Source: Candidatus Zixiibacteriota bacterium
GTDB taxonomy: Bacteria > Zixibacteria > MSB-5A5 > CAIYYT01
Direction: 5' to 3'
NCBI GenBank assembly: GCA_023134875.1
Contig: JAGLUH010000156.1
Coordinates: 1-11,508 of the forward strand
DNA length: 11,508 nucleotides
Part shown: in pieces, positions 1 to 5,447 of the stretch
Numbering within the stretch: the first letter of the stretch is position 1
How the letters are laid out: every line of letters starts with the position of its first letter
Notes under the pieces: generated by a model
What the model was told of the DNA's origin: nothing
What the model saw: only the letters and a program-made list of their open reading frames with translations
Databases searched by the model: none
Program-made: the position numbers and the translations under genes

Positions 1-506
1 TCACCGGCAACGGCAAAGGCAAGACCACCGCCGCGCTGGGGATGTGTATTCGGGCGGTCGGTTACCGGAAGAAAATCAAGATTATCCAATTCGTTAAGGG
101 AAGCTGGAAGTGCGGCGAACTGATCGGCATCAAGCTGCTTGAGGATTATGTGGACATGGAACAGGTGGGCGAGGGATTTGTCGGCATTGCAGGCGATAAC
201 AAGGACTTCTCGGTTCACCAACAGGCGGCGCAGGAGGGGCTGGAACGAGCACAGACAGCGATTCACTCCGGCAAGTATGATCTTATCATTCTGGATGAAC
301 TTAATGTGGCCGTTGATCTGGGACTGATTGAACTGGAGCAGGTGATCGATCTAATAAAGGAGAAACCGCCCAAGCTGCACCTGGTAATTACTGGCCGCAA
401 CGCCAAACCGGAAGTAATCACACTGGCGCACCTGGTAACTGACATGAAGGAGATCAAGCACCCTTACCAGGAGGGCATCCCCGCACAGCGGGGAATCGAT
501 TGGTAA
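1..506 (+). CDS. cobO: Corrinoid (cob(I)yrinic acid a,c-diamide) adenosyltransferase, CobO/BtuR type, 5'-truncated
   Basis: This ATP-dependent enzyme transfers the adenosyl group of ATP to the cobalt of cob(I)alamin or corrinoid precursors, making coenzyme B12 in the cytoplasm. The window opens inside the P-loop: the reading frame begins at base 3 with TGNGKGKTT, the Walker A motif that lies near the N-terminus in this family. The true start, probably only about 10-30 residues upstream, is therefore outside; the ATG at 42 is internal. Further family marks are IIQFVKGSW, the Walker-B-like LDELN, VITGRNAKPEVI, the DMKEIKHPYQEG segment and the terminal AQRGIDW. About 168 residues are visible, close to the family length of 170-200, so the C-terminus is complete. 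No cobalamin riboswitch or other B12 gene is visible here. The next gene lies more than 200 bp away behind a repeat, so it is probably a separate transcript. Confidence 0.93.
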   Translation, partial: TGNGKGKTTAALGMCIRAVGYRKKIKIIQFVKGSWKCGELIGIKLLEDYVDMEQVGEGFVGIAGDNKDFSVHQQAAQEGLERAQTAIHSGKYDLIILDELNVAVDLGLIELEQVIDLIKEKPPKLHLVITGRNAKPEVITLAHLVTDMKEIKHPYQEGIPAQRGIDW

Positions 507-529
507 AGGAACTGTATTCCCGCTTGCGG

Positions 530-605
530 GCTTGTTGAAAAAATTATTACGAGTCCGGCAGTTGCCGGACTCGCAATGACGTAAAACGCAGGTTTTTTAA
601 CAAGC
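530..605. repeat. Small inverted-repeat (MITE-like) element, copy 1
   Basis: A 76-bp element is bounded by gcttgttgaaaaaa (530-543) and its near-perfect inverted copy ggttttttaacaagc (591-605, one C-to-T difference). Inside is a perfect hairpin, gagtccggca / tgccggactc (551-560 and 563-572), followed by the core ggactcgcaatgacg (567-581). The same termini recur at 4521-4670 and 8313-8324, and the same core recurs at 4632-4646 and 8135-8149. It encodes no protein. Lying just after cobO, it may also fold as a transcript end, but no classical terminator geometry is seen. Confidence 0.8.
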
Positions 606-733
606 TCGAACGCGGGGAACCAGCTTCATAGAGAAAGAGTCCCTGGCTCTTGTTGAGTGAATACACTGTGCGCGGCAGGGTTAGCGACCTGCCCGTCCAC
701 AAAATGTGAACAGGAACTAAGGAAAAGCATGAG
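606..733. other. Intergenic stretch before trxB
   Basis: This stretch has no convincing ORF. A weak hairpin, ggcagg (674-679) with cctgcc (688-693), and a short cacaaaatgtg dyad near 698-708 lie upstream of trxB. No convincing -35/-10 pair was found. AGGA at 720-723 is a usable Shine-Dalgarno about 10 nt before the trxB start. Confidence 0.5.
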
Positions 734-1663
734 ATGAAAACAGACTACGATATCATCATCGTCGGTGGCGGGCCAGGTGGATTAACCGCCGGACTCTATG
801 GCGCGCGTGCTAATTTGAAAACACTTTGTATCGAGAAATACCTGCCCGGCGGGCAGATCGTCAATACGGATGACGTGGAGGATTATCCTGGTTTCGAGCA
901 TATCAGCGGTCCGGAACTCTCGAAGAAATTCGAGGATCATGCTCGTAAATTCGGCCTGGAGATCATTAGCGATCTGGTTGAGGAGATCTATACTGAGGGT
1001 GATGTCAAGGTAGTCAAAGCATCTGAACGTACCCTGACCACCAAGGCGGTGATTCTCTCCACCGGTGGTTCACCGAACAAGCTGGGTGTTCCCGGCGAAG
1101 AGGAGCTTGCCGGTCGTGGTGTTTCCTACTGCGCTATCTGCGATGGCGCCTTTTTCAAAAACCAGGTCATAGTCGTTGTCGGTGGCGGCGATGCCGCCGT
1201 CGAGGAAGCTATGTTCCTGACCAGGTACGCCTCCAGGGTGATTATCATTCATCGCCGTGACCAGTTGCGCGCCCAGAAGATCATCCAGCAGCGCGCCTTC
1301 AAGAATGAGAAAATGGAGTTTATCTGGGATTCGGTAGTTGAATCAATCGAAGGCACAGAGAAGGTCTCCCATGTCAAGGTGAAGAATGTCAAGACCGGCG
1401 AGGTTTCGCAGATTGAGTGCGCCGCCGTTTTCGTTTTCGTCGGTTTTGTGCCCAACTCCAGGATCACCCGCGAGCCGCTCAAGACCGATGAGAAGGGACA
1501 TATTATTACCGATGACAAAATGGAAACCTCGATACCGGGTATTTATGCCTGTGGCGATGTGCGTCATCAACTGGTACGCCAGATCACCAATGCCGTTGGC
1601 GACGGTACCACCGCAGCAATGGCCGCCTATAAGTATATCGAGGAACTGGAGGATAAGCAGTAG
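734..1663 (+). CDS. trxB: Thioredoxin reductase (NADPH)
   Basis: This low-molecular-weight flavoprotein passes electrons from NADPH through FAD and a redox disulfide to thioredoxin in the cytoplasm. The 309 residues match the bacterial TrxB length of about 310. Visible in order are the FAD-binding IIIVGGGPGGLTAG near residues 7-20, the active-site pair C133-A-I-C136 followed by DG, the NADPH-binding GGGDAAVEEA (150-159), HRRDQLRA (173-180) for the 2'-phosphate of NADPH, and the C-terminal FAD motif CGDVRHQLVRQ..AVGDG. All catalytic elements are intact. The ATG at 734 follows an AGGA about 10 nt upstream; the overlapping ATG at 730 reaches a stop at once. lipA follows after 18 nt, so this is probably the first gene of a four-gene operon. 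The intact enzyme is a useful contrast to the cysteine-less relative two genes downstream. Confidence 0.96.
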   Translation: MKTDYDIIIVGGGPGGLTAGLYGARANLKTLCIEKYLPGGQIVNTDDVEDYPGFEHISGPELSKKFEDHARKFGLEIISDLVEEIYTEGDVKVVKASERTLTTKAVILSTGGSPNKLGVPGEEELAGRGVSYCAICDGAFFKNQVIVVVGGGDAAVEEAMFLTRYASRVIIIHRRDQLRAQKIIQQRAFKNEKMEFIWDSVVESIEGTEKVSHVKVKNVKTGEVSQIECAAVFVFVGFVPNSRITREPLKTDEKGHIITDDKMETSIPGIYACGDVRHQLVRQITNAVGDGTTAAMAAYKYIEELEDKQ

Positions 1664-1681
1664 CCTCCTCGAGGCCGTCCC

Positions 1682-2566
1682 TTGAACATGCCACAACATA
1701 AACCGGATTGGTTGACCGTGAGGATGCCAGCCGGTGAAAACTACCAGCGCATCCGCAAACTGATCGAGAGTCATCACCTGCATACCATTTGCCAGGAGGC
1801 CAATTGCCCCAACCGGTGCGAGTGTTATAACAGCGGCACCGCAACTTTTTTGATTCTTGGTTCCCACTGCACCAGAGGTTGTACTTTCTGCAATGTCTCG
1901 CGAGGTGAGCCGACACCGTACGATCCGGGTGAAGCTGATCGCGTGGCGGACGCTGTCGCCTGGCTGGAACTCGATTATGTTGTGATCACTTCGGTTACTC
2001 GCGATGACCTGACTGATTATGGTTCTACCTTGTTCGCACTTGTCTGTGACAAGGTGAGGAAGGCGCGACCCGGTTGCCAAGTGGAGCTGTTGATTCCTGA
2101 TTTTATGGGGGATAGAAAGGCTTTTGCTCGCGTGGTGGCGGCTACGCCTGATGTGCTCAACCATAACCTGGAAACCGTCAAACGCCTTTATGGTGAAGTG
2201 CGACGCGGGGCCGACTATGATCGTTCGCTTGATGTGTTTACTGCCTTTCGCGAACTCGCACCCGGACTGATCTTGAAATCAGGGCTGATGGTGGGACTGG
2301 GCGAGACTATTACCGAACTGAGGGAAGTTATTTCTGACCTGGCTGAGCGTGGTTGCCGGATTCTGACGATCGGCCAGTACCTGCAACCTTCACCACGACA
2401 TCATCCGGTTGTCAAGTTCTATCATCCGGATATCTTCATCGAACTGGCTGAACTGGCACAGGCAGCCGGTATTGATATTGTCGAGTCAGCACCTCTGGTA
2501 CGTAGTTCCTATCATGCTAAGGAATCATATCTCAAGATATCGACCGCAATCAGGTGGAACTCGTAG
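1682..2566 (+). CDS. lipA: Lipoyl synthase (radical SAM, two 4Fe-4S clusters)
   Basis: LipA inserts two sulfur atoms into protein-bound octanoyl groups to make lipoyl cofactors of 2-oxoacid dehydrogenases and the glycine cleavage system. Using the 294-residue numbering, the auxiliary-cluster motif is C37-x4-C42-x5-C48 (CQEANCPNRCEC), the radical SAM cluster is C63-x3-C67-x2-C70 (CTRGCTFC), and the C-terminal RSSY (274-277) holds the serine that ligates the auxiliary cluster in known LipA structures. NHNLETV and LKSGLMVGLGE are further family motifs. The length is normal. The frame opens at a TTG (1682), but an ATG two codons later (1688) is equally possible; neither has a strong Shine-Dalgarno, so expression may depend on coupling to trxB 18 nt upstream. 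No lipB, lplA or gcv gene is in view. The 3' end overlaps or abuts the next gene, indicating co-translation. Confidence 0.96.
   Translation: MNMPQHKPDWLTVRMPAGENYQRIRKLIESHHLHTICQEANCPNRCECYNSGTATFLILGSHCTRGCTFCNVSRGEPTPYDPGEADRVADAVAWLELDYVVITSVTRDDLTDYGSTLFALVCDKVRKARPGCQVELLIPDFMGDRKAFARVVAATPDVLNHNLETVKRLYGEVRRGADYDRSLDVFTAFRELAPGLILKSGLMVGLGETITELREVISDLAERGCRILTIGQYLQPSPRHHPVVKFYHPDIFIELAELAQAAGIDIVESAPLVRSSYHAKESYLKISTAIRWNS
2552..2557 (+). promoter_or_regulatory. Ribosome binding site inside the lipA 3' end that decides the next start
   Basis: AGGTGG at 2552-2557 lies 8 nt before a GTG at 2566 that overlaps the last base of the lipA stop (TAGTG). The alternative GTG at 2554 lies within this purine box itself, so 2566 is the better start. 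Confidence 0.6.
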
Positions 2567-3453
2567 TGGATATTGAACCGGTAATTATCATCGGCGGTGG
2601 GCCGGCGGGAATTGCCGCTGCGATCCAACTGGCACGTTACGGCGTCAGACCAATCATCTTCGAGAAGGAGAAGCTGGGTGGTCTGCTCCGGAATGCCAAC
2701 CTGGTGGAAAATTATCCCGGCTTTCCGGGCGGTATCTCCGGTATCGAATTGGCCGCCCTTTTCGAGCAGCAACTCAGCGAGCATGAGGTAAGAGTCTTAG
2801 GCGAGGAAGTGGTGGCTCTTGATTACGACAACCGCAGCTTTCTTGTTACTTCTGACCGGCGGCTTTATCGCTCTCAAATAGCGGTGATTGCCAGTGGAAC
2901 CAGGGCAAAGCGACTCCGTGATATCGATATTCCGGAGAACGCCCGGGACAGGGTTTTCTACGAAGTTGTCCCTCTGCTGGGGATGACGGACAAGAAGATA
3001 GTTGTCGTCGGCGCCGGCGATGCTGCCTTTGATTACACCCTGACTCTCGGCCGCGAAAATGATATTACCCTTCTCAATCGCAGCCGTGAGGCCAAGTGCC
3101 TGCCTCTGCTGCGACAACGATTGCAGAAACTTGCAAGGGTGAGTTATCATACAAATGCGCAAATCACAAGTATTCAGCATGATATGTCCGGAAAACTGGC
3201 GGTTGAGGTCAATAGTCACAATGAAGTTTTGCAGCTTGAAGCAGATTATCTTATCTTCGCAATCGGTCGGGAGCCGTCGTGCGATTTTCTCTCAGCACGG
3301 TTGCAGGAAAAAAGCGATGAACTGAAGAACGAAGGTTTATTATATTTCATCGGCGATGTTAAGAATGGCAACTTGCGGCAAACATCAATCGCCGTAGGGG
3401 ATGGCGTAAAAGCGGCCATGCGCATAGCCGAAAAGCTGGGAGATCAAAGCTGA
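2566..3453 (+). CDS. Thioredoxin-reductase-like FAD oxidoreductase lacking the CxxC active site
   Basis: This is a cytoplasmic flavoprotein of the TrxB fold, 295 residues from the GTG at 2566. It shows the N-terminal FAD motif VIIIGGGPAGIAAA, LGG near residue 37, ENYPGFPGG, ASGT, a second Rossmann motif VVVGAGDAAFD (near 146-156) and a C-terminal IGDVKN..LRQ..AVGDG. The region where TrxB has its redox CAxC reads DRVFYEVVPLLG and contains no cysteine. The NADPH-phosphate motif HRRxxxRA is replaced by NRSREAKCL. It therefore probably binds FAD, may prefer a different nucleotide, and cannot reduce thioredoxin by the normal route. It is translationally coupled to lipA (1-nt overlap, TAGTG) and followed 1 nt later by a radical SAM gene. 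A role as electron donor to these enzymes is inference. Ferredoxin:NADP reductases of the TrxB-like type are a known family of CxxC-less relatives and are a plausible alternative. Confidence 0.85.
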   Translation: MDIEPVIIIGGGPAGIAAAIQLARYGVRPIIFEKEKLGGLLRNANLVENYPGFPGGISGIELAALFEQQLSEHEVRVLGEEVVALDYDNRSFLVTSDRRLYRSQIAVIASGTRAKRLRDIDIPENARDRVFYEVVPLLGMTDKKIVVVGAGDAAFDYTLTLGRENDITLLNRSREAKCLPLLRQRLQKLARVSYHTNAQITSIQHDMSGKLAVEVNSHNEVLQLEADYLIFAIGREPSCDFLSARLQEKSDELKNEGLLYFIGDVKNGNLRQTSIAVGDGVKAAMRIAEKLGDQS

Positions 3454-3454
3454 G

Positions 3455-4417
3455 ATGAAAGTGATTGCCTGCGCCGGCAGGGATGATCTGGCGACCGTTT
3501 ACCTGGCGGAGATGGGAGATGGGAAAGTGGTGGAGTTCGTAGAATCGCTGCAACCGCCGCTGACCAGAGAGGAAAAATGGGTGACGATTCTGTCGACTCT
3601 CTATGGCTGTCCGGTGAAATGCCCGATCTGCGATGCCGGCAGTTGCTATCGTGGTAAACTCACTAAACAGGATATGCTGGCGCAGCTTGATTTCCTGGTT
3701 AAGAGAAGATATCCCTCCGGCAGCATTCCCGCCAGGAAGTTCAAGGTGCAGTTCGCCCGCATGGGAGAACCCGCCTATAATACCGCAGTCCTTGATGTAT
3801 TGAAGGAGTTGCCGAGCCGTTATGATGCTCCGGCGCTGATGCCATGTATCTCCACTATTGCACCGACGGGCGTTGAGTCGTTCTTTGAAAGCCTGCTTGC
3901 TATAAAACAGGAATTGTATCCGGGCCGGTTTCAACTGCAATTCTCTATTCATTCCACCGACAGCGCCGAGCGGGACTGGTTGATCCCGACAAAAAAATGG
4001 GACTTCGCCCGCATTGCCCGCTACGGTGAACGGTTCCAACAATCGGGCGACAGAAAGATCACTTTGAATTTCGCCCTGGTACGGGATGTGTCGGTGGATG
4101 CGGACGAATTACTCAAGTATTTCAACCCCGATATTTTTCTTATCAAGATCACGCCGCTGAACCCCACTCATCGGGCTGTCAGCAGCAAGCTGGCGACATA
4201 CATTGATCCGGCGCGACAAGGGGAAAGCTACCAGGTGGTGGAGAAGCTTCGCTCATGTGGCTACCAGGTTATCGTCAGTATCGGTGAGACCGAGGAGAAC
4301 CAGATCGGCAGCAATTGCGGGCAGTATGTTACCAGGCATCTGTCGAATCAAACGGAGCTTGAGAACGCCTATCAGTACCCACTGCGGCATTACCAGCAAA
4401 GGGAAACCGTCCTTTAA
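3455..4417 (+). CDS. RlmN/Cfr-like radical SAM protein, divergent
   Basis: RlmN and Cfr are radical SAM enzymes that methylate adenine in 23S rRNA (RlmN also in tRNA) through a methylated cysteine. This 320-residue protein shows the same order of motifs. The cluster motif is C52-x3-C56-x2-C59 (CPVKCPIC), GEP is at 104-106 (ARMGEPAYN), CISTIAP is near 131-137, and LQFSIHS..RDWLIP resembles the family's SLH..RxxLMP. ITPLNP resembles LIPYNP, and the terminal GSNCGQ has C288 aligned to the methyl-carrying cysteine. Two parts are unusual: the residue seven before the first cluster cysteine, a catalytic cysteine in E. coli RlmN (C118), is I45, and only about 50 residues precede the cluster, so the usual N-terminal RNA-binding domain is missing or very short. 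The start ATG lies 1 nt after the previous stop, behind GGGAG. The target is unknown; a true RlmN role is unlikely with these losses. Confidence 0.82.
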   Translation: MKVIACAGRDDLATVYLAEMGDGKVVEFVESLQPPLTREEKWVTILSTLYGCPVKCPICDAGSCYRGKLTKQDMLAQLDFLVKRRYPSGSIPARKFKVQFARMGEPAYNTAVLDVLKELPSRYDAPALMPCISTIAPTGVESFFESLLAIKQELYPGRFQLQFSIHSTDSAERDWLIPTKKWDFARIARYGERFQQSGDRKITLNFALVRDVSVDADELLKYFNPDIFLIKITPLNPTHRAVSSKLATYIDPARQGESYQVVEKLRSCGYQVIVSIGETEENQIGSNCGQYVTRHLSNQTELENAYQYPLRHYQQRETVL

Positions 4418-4520
4418 CCCGTCCAGTTCGTAAGCTTGACTTGCTCACTGGGAACCCGAGCTTTAATCCTCGGATTGTCACGCTCCGAGAGATCGTGACC
4501 TACCGGATTCCCGTTTTTGT
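4418..4520. other. Intergenic stretch with candidate branched fold
   Basis: There is no gene here. Three nested pairings can be drawn: an outer gggaa (4450-4454) with ttccc (4508-4512), and inside it two hairpins, ccgag (4456-4460) / ctcgg (4469-4473) and gtcacg (4477-4482) / cgtgac (4494-4499). A short T-run follows at 4514-4518. The segment agatcgtgacctaccg (4490-4505) recurs with two changes at 8190-8205, so this is probably another dispersed repeat. It may serve as the transcript end of the upstream operon. Confidence 0.4.
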
Positions 4521-4670
4521 GCTTGTTGAAAAAGTCTTTGCGAGGCGTGAAGGGCTTAAGACCTGAGCGACGTGGCAATCTCGAAGTTGTTTGTCATCAG
4601 CACGTTGAGATCGCCACCTCCAGCAGCCGCCGGACTCGCGATGACAAGGTATGCAGGTTTTTCAACAAGC
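4521..4670. repeat. Small inverted-repeat (MITE-like) element, copy 2
   Basis: A 150-bp element has perfect 13-bp terminal inverted repeats, gcttgttgaaaaa (4521-4533) and tttttcaacaagc (4658-4670). The core ggactcgcgatgaca (4632-4646) matches the core of copy 1. The left half carries tttgcgaggcg and gcgacgtggcaatctc, a pattern resembling dispersed repeats that contain a cattgcgagg core. Frames that can be read through it (4517-4711, 4572-4913) are not genes. It sits between the convergent ends of the radical SAM gene and the PadR gene. Confidence 0.85.
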
Positions 4671-4690
4671 CCAGACTCCTGCCCTACCAA

Positions 4691-5260
4691 TCAGCCGCTG
4701 GCGGGGCGTGAGAGAGAATCCCAGTTGTCAGGGGTGTTTTTGGCCAGCCACTTGAGGAAATCGAGTTCCGATTTGAGAAACTTAATACGGTGCCGGATGA
4801 CTGCGAATCTGCCGAAACTGATTTTACCGGCAAGTTCCGCCTCCCGCCAGACCTCCTGGATCGCGGCCAGTTCCTGCTGCAACGCCTGGCGGCGCCCCTC
4901 CAGCACTTCCTGAAAATCCTTCTTGTCGCTGCGGAAACGCTCGGGAAAACCCAGCAGCAGATCGAAATCGAAATAGCAGCGATTGTAGAGGAGCCGATCG
5001 GTAATAGCGGTGTCGCCCAGGGCGTTTCTCCCTTTCTTGGTGATCTGATGCAGACGTTTTAGTTCATGCGGTTGCGGCGGCAGCAGCTCGACGTAGCCGT
5101 GTTTTTCCAGCTTGCGCAGAGCATAATAGAGATGGGGACGGGAATACTCCGCCCATAGCTGGGCACCGCGGGCGGTAAGAGTAGCGTCAAGCTCCCAGCC
5201 ATAGGAAGGCTTTTCAGCCAGCAACGCCAGAATAATCAGGTCAGTGCGAGTTATTTCCAT
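4691..5260 (-). CDS. PadR-family transcriptional regulator
   Basis: This 189-residue protein has a winged helix at the N-terminus and an extended helical C-terminus. The N-terminal part (LIILALLAEKPSYGWEL, then the recognition region WAEYSRPHLYYALRKLEKHGYVE, residues about 8-58) is typical of PadR, where the wing follows and a GKI/KGR element (ITKKGRNAL) closes the domain. The rest (about 85-180) is rich in charged helices (RRQALQQELAAIQEVWREAEL, in the style of the Vir_act_alpha_C dimerisation domain). PadR proteins are usually ligand-responsive repressors that control a neighbouring gene and themselves. Here the divergent neighbour is the response regulator at 5448, 187 bp away. The ATG at 5258-5260 has no Shine-Dalgarno and may begin a leaderless message (see promoter). 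The ligand cannot be told from sequence. Confidence 0.88.
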   Translation of the reverse strand: MEITRTDLIILALLAEKPSYGWELDATLTARGAQLWAEYSRPHLYYALRKLEKHGYVELLPPQPHELKRLHQITKKGRNALGDTAITDRLLYNRCYFDFDLLLGFPERFRSDKKDFQEVLEGRRQALQQELAAIQEVWREAELAGKISFGRFAVIRHRIKFLKSELDFLKWLAKNTPDNWDSLSRPASG

Positions 5261-5266
5261 GATATC

Positions 5267-5297
5267 ATATTATTAATAATAAGATCGGCGGTGTCAA
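5267..5297 (-). promoter_or_regulatory. Promoter of the PadR gene with overlapping palindromic operator
   Basis: Read on the minus strand, TTGACA (5297-5292, perfect -35) is followed after 17 bp by AATAAT (5274-5269, five of six -10 bases). Transcription would begin near 5262, only a few bases before the ATG. A 14-bp perfect palindrome, tattattaataata (5268-5281), covers the -10. A second, atgatatcat (5259-5268), covers the start codon. Autorepression is inferred from the overlap. Confidence 0.6.
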
Positions 5298-5399
5298 CAG
5301 CTTTCTCTACCGATTTGAAACGGTTCGCCTCCATCGTCTTACTTTTCCACACCGAAGTTAGCTCAATCGCTGCAAAAACTATGACGATAACATCAAGGA

Positions 5400-5405
5400 T
5401 ATAAT
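5400..5405 (+). promoter_or_regulatory. Candidate -10 of the REC-GAF-HD-GYP gene
   Basis: A perfect TATAAT lies 43 bp before the ATG at 5448, with a start expected near 5412. The best -35-like string (tatgac, 5380-5385) is weak and spaced only 14 bp away, so an activator or an extended promoter may be needed. The Shine-Dalgarno upstream of 5448 is also weak (gagaa, 5433-5437). Confidence 0.4.
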
Positions 5406-5447
5406 TGTATACTCTGTGACCTGTTTTTATCTGAGAACAGCAATACC

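Noticed and set aside
507..733. A cobalamin or other riboswitch before trxB, prompted by the neighbouring cobO
   Set aside because: No B12-box-like sequence or consistent fold was seen; the region is mainly a repeat element and a weak hairpin.
1343..2164. A 273-codon reverse-strand open frame across the trxB/lipA junction
   Set aside because: It is antisense to two clear enzymes and contains no family motif.
4517..4913. Plus-strand frames starting in the repeat and running into the PadR gene
   Set aside because: They are made of the inverted-repeat element and the complement of the PadR coding region, with no Shine-Dalgarno and low-complexity Ser/Ala/Arg-rich products.
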